From Sarcocystis neurona (Eukaryota > Apicomplexa > Conoidasida > Eucoccidiorida > Sarcocystidae): DNA of 64,000 nucleotides. Within the stretch, counting starts at the first letter, position 1, and every line of letters starts with the position of its first letter. The notes below the pieces were generated by a model, which did not search any database, was not told the DNA's origin, and saw only the letters and a program-made list of their open reading frames with translations. The position numbers and the translations under genes are program-made. Location of the stretch: NCBI GenBank assembly GCA_000727475.1, contig KL647311.1, positions 159,088-223,087 of the forward strand, in the 5' to 3' direction. Shown here piece by piece: positions 49,101 to 57,742 of this stretch.

Positions 49101-52100
49101 GCTAGAGTGTTTTCGGACAGTGTACCACCTGTGTAGATACTCTCATGTTTGTGCGTTGAGGCTCTCAAGGAGCATTCTTCCGATGACAGCGCTGTAGGCG
49201 ACTGTGCGTAAGAATCCCAAGTCAACACGTCCGTAAGGGTGTGATGCAGTACCGACCAGAGACGACCCAGGAGCAAAACGATAGTGTGGCAGAATATGAC
49301 GTCGGTAAAAGTTTATCTGTGTGAACGGAGGTGTCCACACGGATCTGCCACTCCGCAAAACTCAGTACTCTTCAAGGTCGTTATTTTTCTTGAGTAGACA
49401 CATTCCTGCAATCATGTGTGTAGTCTGGCCATGCTGATGCCTCATATGCACGCATCTTGCCAGCTCCTCATGTGATCAAGCACGTACATGCATGTTCGCT
49501 TGTGCGTGTGTGCGCATAAAATTGTCGTCCGCACAGTCCTGAATGCGAAGTGCTTCGTGACTGTGCCCACGCCGCATGATGTTGCATCTCTCGCAGATAC
49601 TCAAAGATAATAGAGGACCTGTACGCGGCGGGAGACTGCATCGGCTGGACTTTTCGTCCTTTCATCGAGAAGCGGCTGCGGGATCAGAAGCCCAAAATCA
49701 GTCATCAATCATACTTCTATACACCTCAGCTTGCTTTGCTGTCTACGATCCTGCGCGGAACTCCATCTGACAGCTTCCCCTTCTTCTTAAATCTGACTTT
49801 TAGTGTGAATACTCTGGCTAAAGGCAGCACCATAGAGTTCGCGTTGCCACACCAGCTGCTTTCTCGAGACGGCGTTTCTCGTGGTGCAGATGCTGTCCAG
49901 CGATACGACCCCTTCACGCGTGAATTCCTGGCAGTGCCGCCACCGGAGCTCATCGCACAAGTCGAGGAGGGTGGTCGATTGAAGCTGCAAATTCCCGGTT
50001 TTGATTTAAAGAGGCAAGCACCCGTATCCATTTACTTACCTGTGCCGCCATTGCCGCGCTACGGGCAAATCAGTCGTGTGTGGGCAGACCCGAATGGTCT
50101 AAGCTTGTCCTCGCTAACAGAGGAAGGTTTCGGTCTCGTCGTGAGAGACAAAAGGAACAAAGAGCTCCTTTCCACCTTCCGCTTTCCCACTCCCATTTTA
50201 CACCGACGGGTAATAGGAGGTGTGGTTGGACCAGAATTTCAAACGTGGAACGCGGAGAAGAACGAAGAAATGGCTCTGTTCAGAATCTTTTTCGATACAA
50301 GCCTAGCCAAGAGCAGCGTTAGACTGACTCTCGAGGTACTAGGCAACTCGGCAAATGCTGTGGAGGGCGTCGTACTCAACAGGAAGGATCCAAATACTTG
50401 CACAGCGATACTGCGAGGCGCTGCAGAGCTGCTTGTGCACGTGTCCTGTCCACAACCTGCTAAAGAAGTGTTTCAGGTCGATGTTTCGACAGTGAATGGG
50501 GAGCGAACTTTTCCGACGGGGTGGTATGTGCTGGGCGTGGTACCACAGGCCAGCACAACAGAAATCGCTTGGTTTGTTCTGAAGGTGCTGGACGCACAAA
50601 AAAAGGTTGTCTATTCCACAAGTCTTTTGGCGGACAGAAGAAAAAGAAATGTGCAGCAGCAGCCGTGCATAAATCGCTTAATTACCGACACAACCAAGCA
50701 CACTCACACGGGGTATACGACCAGAGTCAAATTTATCTTCCAGGTGTACAACTGCTTCTACCCCGCTCAGCCGATCAAACCCATGCCACAACAGCAGGAA
50801 CCCCTTGAGGCTAGGGTTCCCAGCGATCACGACTGGTCGACGCGGGAGTACTTCAGTAGCGTACGAGTATACAGGTGAGCATGTCAAAGAGTTGTAAATC
50901 AGTCTTCACGTCTAAAAACGCAACTGTAATGCAATGCAAGAGCACAACTCACGGCTGCTTGATTTCTGAGCTCTACACAGAAAAAATGAATGAAGTATAT
51001 CTTAATATCGATTTGATCGAACTTTGTGTATACGGAAGATGCACGTGGTGCATAGTACGTATTGTCTGTGCAGCTCTACTTCCACCGCAAAATACGAAAG
51101 GCGTAAATTATCTGGCCCCTAGCCCTGCAGCATAGTAAAAGTCTCTCAGCTGGTAGATGCTGCATACACGTGTGTGTAGAGACGTTAGTAATAACACGTG
51201 TGTGCCGCACGTGTGCGTAGGTGGATATGTCGTTACAGCGTGAACTAGATACAATTCTCGAATGTATATATATGTATATATATCTTGTTCTCACGACTAT
51301 GAGCAGATATCGTCATGAATCCGCCTGCGTGTCCACAGCTGAGTACACGGTTTTTGTTTGTCTTGAGAGATATTTTGCAAGCATTGTTCTCGTGTAAAGA
51401 AGAGAGGTAGGTTTGGGCGCTACGCGTTTCCTGGAGAAAATACATCCACGCTAAAAAAGAAAAAAGTTCATTTCAGATGAAAATGCTCGTATGTCAGTAT
51501 ACCTTCTGGATCCGCGTGTTCAATTTGCAGACGCTCGCAATCTAGGCAAGTTCCCACACCGCAGGCTCCACTGCAGAAAGCAATGCAGTTCTATTTTTCC
51601 AAGACTCATGCACCGTGTGCAACTGATACACAAGGGGAAAAGTGTACCACAGCGGAACGCGGTTTCCATACACTGGAAAAGCTGGATCCACCCCACCATC
51701 TTGATTTGTTGAAGGAGCCGCAGCTAGTCGTGGCCTCTCCCTCCCTCGCTGCTGCATCGGTTCTCTTTAATTTCCCTACGAGGGCGCAGGCGGGAGTTGC
51801 TAGCCCCCCGCCTAGCCGACAGCACGCTCCTGCTTATAAGAATCCCATGTCTTTGCATGTGAGAGAAAGGAAAGGAATCCTCAGTGAAAATGGAGAAGAC
51901 GACTCGAGAGACGATGCTGCTGCAGAGACTGAACAGATTAAGATTACTGTTCACATTCTACTGGACGAGCTTCACCTGGACGAAGAGGCCGTCGACGCCT
52001 TCAAACGCTTTGTCGCATTGAAAATATCCGACAACTCTGAAGCTACTCTTTGCCTCAAAGACTCTGGTGTGTTCTGTTATTTTTACTCTTACAAACAAGA

Positions 52101-55100
52101 CAAGAAAGTTGTCGCGTGGAAGGATGGCACTGTGCTGGATGCTCCCAAAGTGAAAACTTCAACGTGAGTGGAAGACTGCAGCTGCCGCTGAGCTGATTCT
52201 AGCTTCCTCTGATCTCAGGAATCCCAGTGACCTTACCTCTGTCCTTCTGCTGCATCTTCAGGCTGACACAGGCAAAGCATCTATATTCAGCTTCCTCGAT
52301 GTGTGTGTGTTGTTCGATGCTGGGCTAATGTGGTCCGATCGCATATCTACACCGCAGTGGTCCTGCTGCTTCGGTTGCTTTCCTTATGATTTTTTGCTGA
52401 CACCAACGACCCTGTTTGCGGTGCTGCTCCTTCTCGCTTCCGCCTTTTCTGCTTCTACAAAACATGGTCGTACTGCTACGCACCGTGCGCACTGCTGGTT
52501 CGCATACACTTTTTCGGACCCTACATTAGGGTGACCACATGTGCTTTTAGCAGAAGGAGGAAATTGATCGCAGCGTCCATAAAATTTGTGACTTTCTCGT
52601 GGCAGCTTCGCCTTCTTTCTCTGCTTCACCGCCTTTCACGTATTGCCCTCCGGCCCTCTGTGCTACCTCGCTGCGTATTTGCTTGCCCGCTTCTTCATTC
52701 CCCGTTAACGTTATATATGTTTGTTGCCCTTTCCTTGGGTCCAGTCTCACGCTGCTGCTTTTTCTTCATTTATGGACATGTCTGCAAGCATCTGTGCGTA
52801 TACACGAGGGACGCCGTATACGAGAGTCTGTTTGTGCTGTTTCCTCTTTGCTTCCGCCGTGCCTGTCAGTCTATCCCCTGCGCCGGGTATGACAGTGCTG
52901 CCATCAACTTCACTTCCCCACATTCTCTCTGTTGCTTGTATCGAAATAGTTGCATTAAATTTGACTGTCTTGTTTAGTTTTACTATTCTTCTTCACTGCA
53001 TCACGAAGTCACAGTCGAATATGCATGGAACGGAGCCTGTGGTAGTTGTCATGCAGGTGGGTACCTGCAAGTTAACGTGAGCCATTAGACCTTTCGACAA
53101 GTCTGCACTCCGTCGTACAGGTCACTGTGTGCTTCTCTTCTGTTCTGTACAAACTGTTGCAGACTTCCAGAGAAGGGACTCGACCGAGAGTTGTTCGACC
53201 AATTAAATACTCTTATGCACTACGCAAAGGTACGGATGATCATTTGGGGCGCCCGTATTACTCCGCTGGCTGGCTCGTGCGCTTTTCACTCTTATTCACT
53301 TTCCTGTAAAGTTCACTTACATGGTCGCTGTGTCTCTCAAGTTGCCCTCGTATGCTTGTCCGCTGATGTTCCTCAAGAAGCACAATGTCGGCCTCCTTTT
53401 TTTTCGTTCCTCAGCCCCCTCCGGCGCACACAACGCGCCCACATACTCACCTTGCACTTGGGTGAGTGTACACAGAGATGCGCAGTTGCGTGAGTGGCAC
53501 ACACGTGCAACGAGAAGCGTGTGTTCTTACAGCTTTCTGCTGATGATTCTTCTCTAGGTTTCAGGCGTAATACGTAGGGCTTCTAGACTGACAGCAGTCG
53601 ACTACTCAACTAGTGCGACGAGCAACCTAGGAACCCTCTGGTAGTTAGCAAATACGTCTTCCCACACATTTCTCTACAGTGCTAAACTTCCTGCATTATA
53701 TTGCTTCGCCGAGTAGCCGCCGACCTCTACACCAGCTTTATCATGCTTGAGTGTCCCTGACCGACTGTATTCCAAGATTCACAAGGATCCGCGTGCAAAG
53801 TTGCTGCTCTCCTTCCTTTGTCTCCATTTGCGAGTTGAGAAAACGTATATACATATGTATGTACGTATATATCGATATGCATGAGGGGCAACTTTTTATT
53901 TCCGCACACGCTTGTGTGTGCAGATGTGTTTACGGAAGGTATGAAGTAACTCTGGTATTCGTGCACGCATGTGTGTGTGGATATGTTTACGGAAGCTAAT
54001 GCATGCTGGAAGTTTTCGCAATCTGGGTGTGCGCCCTGCGTAAGCGGAATCGGGTGCACGAGTTTCACTTCCCATCAATGGTAGAACTCCATTTCCAAAA
54101 CGGCCGCATCTCTCGTAGATGTACCACCCGGGCCGGCCGCCCTTGAAATGCTGCTCCACCCTGTTTTGCTCTGCTAGCAGATATGAAGATACAGCCTTGA
54201 AGTGTTCATCTCTCGCAGCTCGCATACGCGACTGTAATAATACGTAAGTGTAGACATGCAGCTGGATGCCCGAGAATGCGTATCATACTTTTTCCCGCGT
54301 GTTCGTAGAATTACGGATATACGTACATACGTGGAAGTGTAGCAGCGTATTAGTGCTCATCATTCGTATCCACGTACGCATATGTGCGCGTGAACGACTG
54401 CATCGCTTCGATCGACTTGCCACTACGAGTACCCTAGCGGTTTGTCGCTTTGTCAGGAAGAGCGCAGCAGAGGTCTGAAGGTGGGCTTGATGAACTGGTC
54501 AATCGTGTTAACGCATCGTGACCTGAGTGAGGCATATGAGACTCACATATCTACAAATTCTACTTCGAAAGTGGAACATGCCGCCACCGCATCGCCGGAG
54601 CACGTGCTGGTGCTGGGGTGGACACCTGAGGTCCCAGAGCATCAGCGAACACTGCAGCAGCATCTGCAGGAAGTTCCTTTCTCGCCCATTCGAAGGCTCA
54701 TGCTCGGAGACGTGCGAGATACAAACCTTCAGCAGATGGCCGGAGAGACCGTCTTCATCTCTTTCCTGTACGCGGAGCCCACTGAGTACCTTGGGGCACA
54801 CGTGTTCCTGCTGCGCTATGTTGAAGAGGCCCTATATCTTATCCAAGAAGAATACATTGAGAGCTTTGTGGTGCTGGATATCTGTCGCCACCCACTCCCA
54901 CCACAGGGGTATACTTACGGGGATTCCGTAGAAACCACAGCTACGGAGGAGGAACTTGAAAGACCTGTAGAACTCCTCTTCAACGGTAAGGTACATCGTG
55001 GAAAGAAGTCTATCAATGTTAGGAGGGAATGGGAGGACACAGATTCTCTACTGATACGCATATATACGTGCGTGTCCCTAGTTTTCGTATGCAATATGCG

Positions 55101-55448
55101 CATATGTCTAGGAGCAGTTAGGAAGAGACAGAACTGCGCAGCAGATGTTCGTGACCCTTCGTGTGGATTTTCGTACCTCTGTGACGTAGCGTCCCACAGC
55201 AGAGAAGTATGTATATGTATATGTATGTGTATGCTTGTATATGGGTACACGACTACATTCCACGGAAGCGCACGCGTGTACGTATGGACGACTCTTTTAA
55301 GTTGCAAAGCGAATCGCTGAAGAATTCTATAAAATGGCGATACGGTTTGACTGAAATGTGTTGTGGAACTACTGCGCATCCTAGTGGCTCCAGGGCTTCT
55401 GCTGCAAAGGATAGGTCTGCGCTGTACCATACTGAAGTACAAACTTAA
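37226..55448 (+). CDS. candidate gene B: large secretory/membrane protein (overall span)
   Basis: A + strand gene of at least 20 exons. The order of parts is: signal-peptide exon (37226-37405); Cys-rich exons (37728-39594); a large Pro/Ser-rich exon with a Cys-rich end (40492-41707); more Cys-rich exons (41864-44795); beta-rich exons (45600-47752); a large exon with repeated beta modules (49597-50874); a juxtamembrane exon (51498-52163); a block of at least four hydrophobic helices (52219-53076); and a soluble C-terminal part (53163-54985 and a terminal exon by 55448). Most neighbouring exons agree in phase. This layout, with a modular extracellular part followed by a polytopic membrane block, is that of a surface receptor or adhesin-like protein. 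It recalls apicomplexan cysteine repeat modular proteins in outline only; I do not see their signature motifs. Function is unknown. Confidence 0.6.
37500..37725. repeat. TG and TA microsatellites in intron 1 of gene B
   Basis: A (GT)n run at 37,538-37,571, a second at 37,608-37,622 and a (TA)n run at 37,630-37,651 are set in otherwise ordinary intron sequence. Confidence 0.7.
37726..39594 (+). CDS. gene B, Cys-rich exon chain (37726-37847, 38397-38461, 38722-38830, 39477-39594)
   Basis: Phases run 0, 2, 0, 1 and match at each junction. The first exon has two open readings: frame 37,728 (MFTYSASTSNKMWTETDIHE, reaching the GTAGGT donor in phase) and frame 37,726 (CDESYKCSRIRQALVTRC, which hits a TGA four bases before the donor). 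The second and third exons splice to QSCSVRMFRRRRSHCSVPG then ACKCSGAASCISRNSSRC. The fourth is ETTHYWGATNHKLVMRFVPE, then GTAFRLRGIISSGF, after a TTTTCATAG acceptor and before a GTAAGC donor. This is an extracellular Cys-rich part leading into a beta-rich segment. Confidence 0.55.
38128..38280 (+). repeat. 35-bp direct repeat in an intron of gene B
   Basis: The block GCTTCCTGTGTACTTACG.. (35 bases, ending CTGTAATGTG) occurs at 38,128-38,162 and again, apparently perfectly, at 38,246-38,280. The copies are separated by 83 bases of TG-rich sequence. Noncoding. Confidence 0.8.
40060..40107. repeat. (CA)n microsatellite
   Basis: A run of CACACA of about 45 bases, interrupted by two CAAACAC variants, lies in the intron before the large Pro/Ser-rich exon of gene B. 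Confidence 0.85.
40492..42091 (+). CDS. gene B, large Pro/Ser-rich exon plus following Cys exon (40492-41707, 41864-42091)
   Basis: The 1216-base exon enters in phase 1 from the preceding donor and reads KLELPRTDAYYWPADSDI. A region of about 200 residues dominated by Pro, Ser and Ala follows, with tandem SPSP runs (residues roughly 80-220 of the exon). A mixed domain comes next (VKEIFEKHGVSTDGIFMEAD, GVQVFDAVVDIPEILPPFHP), then a Cys-rich end (CPANTACGAEYCLVYGC, VEWCCPEHEQVTG). Unlike other low-complexity parts of the window, the Pro/Ser codons are varied (TCT, TCC, CCA, CCG) rather than a CAG triplet, so it is real coding sequence. The GTAAAG donor (41,708, phase 2) joins in phase to 41,864, which has TACQGRQGTYTVQNSAHLGG and GCSTLSADAKVKQCD. 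The Pro/Ser part could be a mucin-like stalk. Confidence 0.65.
42506..43060 (+). CDS. gene B, Cys-rich exons (42506-42810, 42858-about 43060)
   Basis: The first exon enters in phase 2, as required by the previous donor. It reads VQETTLYTTSPPRGTTRVAI, then VHRCKQHLVGRNCNNAQVDC and TGCFFKVSQFCKEPF. Its GTGTAT donor in phase 1 matches a GTGGCAG acceptor only 47 bases later, giving ERYTVPPIPPEHVFSLKRN and SVLGPCYLSGPQHVY. The 47-base intron is unusually short. Six Cys in about 60 residues suggest a disulfide-knotted module. The end of the second exon is not resolved. Confidence 0.5.
43151..43500 (+). CDS. gene B, probable Cys-rich exon region
   Basis: An open frame here holds KIVCSRKCRFETCCRPC and VPDGCVKQAALDSSEG, with Cys density matching the preceding exons. 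Other frames also give short Cys-containing readings (AVPCFRNHTFCPLGEEDR). The region is therefore probably coding, but the frame and borders are not settled. Confidence 0.35.
43502..44570. other. gene B interior, nothing resolved
   Basis: About 1.07 kb of ordinary composition, with no long open frame and no repeat, taken as intron. Confidence 0.45.
44572..47752 (+). CDS. gene B, beta-rich exon chain
   Basis: Best pieces are about 44580-44795, 45600-45735, 46344-46515, 46629-46891, 47169-47224, 47267-47289 and 47723-47752. The first two join in phase 0: GCVIPCGEGLALTKGRPFCC, KIYAGYEDVYQMGYNIGDVV, then LFFKYLPPLRNPLRVEQIRL and SFNYTFSAVVTPERQRIY. The last five join in phases 1, 0, 2 and 1: KATPHKILPNCQRSEIYPLV, IIWDEVHCQQIICG, GPACSTTETAWVEPFGSKP, LRDCWDLFEACESLDNGG, DVRDIP-like end APRDIP, TKNVAVPIAWMAAVGKAA and short exons with GTGAGC and GTGAGA donors. 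A linking exon between 45,735 and 46,344 is missing; RFMELDAAGKVRRKVFVF near 46,023-46,079 is a candidate. Confidence 0.52.
47753..49596. other. gene B interior, not resolved
   Basis: No segment here combines an open frame with good borders in the required phase. Composition is ordinary, with a small TA patch at 48,155-48,180. At least one exon must lie here or nearby, because the preceding donor leaves phase 1 while the next acceptor needs phase 2. Confidence 0.4.
49597..50874 (+). CDS. gene B, large exon with repeated beta modules
   Basis: A 426-codon open segment lies between a CATCTCTCGCAG acceptor and a GTGAGC donor (phase 2). It begins YSKIIEDLYAAGDCIGWTFR, then QSYFYTPQLALLSTILRG. Two similar segments follow: FFLNLTFSVNTLAKGSTIEF and MALFRIFFDTSLAKSSVRLT. 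Both have alternating hydrophobics around a TLAKGS-like core, as in beta-sandwich modules of large protist surface proteins. In between are IPGFDLKRQAPVSIYLP and EEGFGLVVRDKRNKELL. ELLVHVSCPQPAKEVFQVDV and GWYVLGVVPQASTTEIAWFV follow. A stretch near 50,585-50,743 could be an in-frame intron, since a TATCTTCCAG acceptor sits at its end. This is the longest clean coding exon in the window and is very unlikely to be chance. No named family was recognised. Confidence 0.7.
50875..51497. other. intron of gene B
   Basis: About 620 bases between the GTGAGC donor and the next acceptor, with one short TA patch (51,265-51,285). Nothing else was seen. Confidence 0.5.
51498..52163 (+). CDS. gene B, exon before the membrane block
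   Basis: The open frame enters in phase 2, as required, from either of two acceptors (CAG at 51,495-51,497 or the better TTTGCAG ending 51,530). It ends at a GTGAGT donor (52,164, phase 2). It reads KAMQFYFSKTHAPCATDTQG, a Pro/Ala/Ser-rich part, an acidic part (ENGEDDSRDDAAAETEQIK), then ITVHILLDELHLDEEAVDAF and NSEATLCLKDSGVFCYFYSY. Composition is varied and clearly coding. No domain was recognised. Confidence 0.65.
52219..53076 (+). CDS. gene B, polytopic membrane block
   Basis: After a 55-base intron with consensus ends, the frame continues in phase as TNPSDLTSVLLLHLQADTGK, DVCVLFDAGLMWSDRISTPQ and the first clear helix TTLFAVLLLLASAFSA (to a GTGACC donor at 52,531). A second exon after the GGCAG ending 52,605 matches in phase and gives FAFFLCFTAFHVLPSGPLCY and LAAYLLARFFIP. 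A further part in the same frame has VCLCCFLFASAVPVSLSP and LSVACIEIVALNLTVLFSFT, ending TCKL at a GTGAGC donor (53,077, phase 2). At least four transmembrane helices result. The junctions between 52,700 and 52,870 are ambiguous because two frames are hydrophobic there. Confidence 0.55.
53163..54985 (+). CDS. gene B, C-terminal soluble part (53163-53229, 54457-54985)
   Basis: 53,163-53,229 enters in phase 2 exactly as the membrane block requires and reads LPEKGLDRELFDQLNTLMHY to a GTACGG donor (phase 0). The next exon, after CGCTTTGTCAG, is 176 codons: GLKVGLMNWSIVLTHRDLSE, ASPEHVLVLGWTPEVPEHQR, MLGDVRDTNLQQMAGETVFI, EPTEYLGAHVFLLRYVEEAL and EEYIESFVVLDICRHPLPPQ, ending ERPVELLFN at a GTAAGG donor (phase 1). 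The mixed alpha/beta composition with few Cys suggests a cytosolic domain after the membrane helices. No family was recognised. The long intron between the exons (53,230-54,456) has a TA/TG patch near 53,850. Confidence 0.62.
55200..55448 (+). CDS. gene B, candidate terminal exon
   Basis: Two competing ends are possible. An open frame ending at 55,448 reads RMDDSFKLQSESLKNSIKWR, then LTEMCCGTTAHPSGSR and SALYHTEVQT stop; its upstream border is unclear. Alternatively, the AAG ending 55,322 joins the previous phase-1 donor exactly and gives EFYKMAIRFD followed by TGA at 55,353. Either makes a plausible C-terminus. Confidence 0.35.
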   Translation, partial: QRSMYMYMYVYACIWVHDYIPRKRTRVRMDDSFKLQSESLKNSIKWRYGLTEMCCGTTAHPSGSRASAAKDRSALYHTEVQT

Positions 55449-57106
55449 AGTATGTGTTTTTGCGCTTTCTTTTGTTCTTGCTACCACTACACTTGGGGAT
55501 GACCCTATTCAGCTTAGGTTCGGTAGACATCTACGTACACGACTCAATATTATATATACATATGGCGATGCACGGGACAATGCGTGAGTGCTCTTCGACT
55601 TAGCTGCGCTTGATAACACAGGCAAGCGAGCATTAGTTTCTTGCTGCCATGTGTGGAAAGCACCGTTCCTAGTGCACCTGCGTGTGGCTCCTACGGCTCC
55701 CACGACACTGCTATCGCTCTGCCGATGCTTTAATGTCACAATATACATATCCCCTACGATTTACGTACAAACTGCCGCAAATGATACACGCAGAAGAATA
55801 TGCACACATTCTCAAGTATTTTCGTACACGCAGCTGCGTGAATGTGGACGCCTGTAGGTTTATGTGCACAAGTGGTACAGCGGGGAGGAGACCGTTGTGG
55901 TTCTATACAGGATCACATTTGCACTCGAATGACACATGCCTCTGCGTGTCCTATAGCAACAACATTTCACCTATTGCGTTGGCTTCCTCCACTATATCTA
56001 TCTAGCTGTTTATTTATATTAAACACGTGCCATTGCGATGTCAGGTGTATCCGCGTGTCCTACAGCAATTACATTTTACCTCCTGCGAGGGCTTCCTTCA
56101 CTAGATTTGTCTGACTGTATTTATATTTGAGGGCAGTCCTTCGTTGCCTGGTGGCGTCGCAGCTCTGCACTGTTGCTCTCTCTTCGCTCACCAGCGTTGC
56201 AGGAACCAGTGTGCACACATCATACGTATGCTTCCCCCAGTATGATGCGTCGCTTGTGCATGTGGAATTTCTGCAGGAATTTCCTTTGCGACGCTGAAAT
56301 GGAAAATTCCTGCTTCAGATGTCGGCATCTACACAGCAGCAAAGTTAAGCTGGCAATTTGATATGGCCTGTGATGGAGTTCTAGCGCAGCAGAGCGCCTG
56401 AGAATTTCGAGCCTTTTGTACTTTGCACAGTAGTGCTTCTATTAAGGCGCGAATGAGATGCCGATCAGGAGGAAAGACGAGTTGTGCTGTTCTCTGTCAC
56501 GTAGACACCCTGAACCATGTGAGGCCCTAGTGGTGCAGTCGGAGCATACTGCTGAGAACAGGACAACTGCGAAGAACGTGTGTGACAGAATGACGAATTA
56601 TCGGAGACGGGAAGATGCAGGACGTTATAGTGACTGTCCAGCCAAAAGGGAGGAGAGAGACGAAAGATACAATGCAGTTTTTCGTATTCTCACGCCCGCG
56701 CATACTTACGAAGGCGAAGAAAAGGAATCACAGATGAGTAGGTGGAGAAAAAACAATGTTTTTTAGAATGTAGAGCGAGCCAGCTGTTGCTGTGTGGAGA
56801 ATAACATAAGTTGTATTAGGACGTTTGTTCACAAGGAGCGGAGAAGGTATAGTGCAACGAGACATGTCTGAAAAAGGCGCTGGAGTTGTGAGGAGCAGTC
56901 TTCTTCTCCTACAGTACCAAAGGTCTATTTTGCGGTAGAGGTGCTCGTAACTGCCGGAAACGAGGTCTGTGTGCATGACCCTGTACCTCAAAATCGCGCT
57001 TCTTCATACACTGAGAGCGGTGCTTGTGAAGCATAAATGTAGCCGCCTACCAGAAAGAAATTCATGAGACGGATTCGCGGAAGGAGAAGAACTGGGTGAA
57101 TGACAT
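55449..57106. other. intergenic stretch before the gap
   Basis: No supported gene is present. An open frame at 56,458-56,766 is rich in Arg/Glu/Cys without good borders. No notable repeats were seen, so the composition is that of the repeat-poor compartment. Confidence 0.45.
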
Positions 57107-57742
57107 NNNNNNNNNNNNNNNNNNNNNNNNNNNNNNNNNNNNNNNNNNNNNNNNNNNNNNNNNNNNNNNNNNNNNNNNNNNNNNNNNNNNNNNNNNNNNN
57201 NNNNNNNNNNNNNNNNNNNNNNNNNNNNNNNNNNNNNNNNNNNNNNNNNNNNNNNNNNNNNNNNNNNNNNNNNNNNNNNNNNNNNNNNNNNNNNNNNNNN
57301 NNNNNNNNNNNNNNNNNNNNNNNNNNNNNNNNNNNNNNNNNNNNNNNNNNNNNNNNNNNNNNNNNNNNNNNNNNNNNNNNNNNNNNNNNNNNNNNNNNNN
57401 NNNNNNNNNNNNNNNNNNNNNNNNNNNNNNNNNNNNNNNNNNNNNNNNNNNNNNNNNNNNNNNNNNNNNNNNNNNNNNNNNNNNNNNNNNNNNNNNNNNN
57501 NNNNNNNNNNNNNNNNNNNNNNNNNNNNNNNNNNNNNNNNNNNNNNNNNNNNNNNNNNNNNNNNNNNNNNNNNNNNNNNNNNNNNNNNNNNNNNNNNNNN
57601 NNNNNNNNNNNNNNNNNNNNNNNNNNNNNNNNNNNNNNNNNNNNNNNNNNNNNNNNNNNNNNNNNNNNNNNNNNNNNNNNNNNNNNNNNNNNNNNNNNNN
57701 NNNNNNNNNNNNNNNNNNNNNNNNNNNNNNNNNNNNNNNNNN
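57107..57742. other. assembly gap (636 N)
   Basis: A run of N from 57,107 to 57,742. Any reading frame across it is meaningless. The true length of the gap is unknown. Confidence 0.99.
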
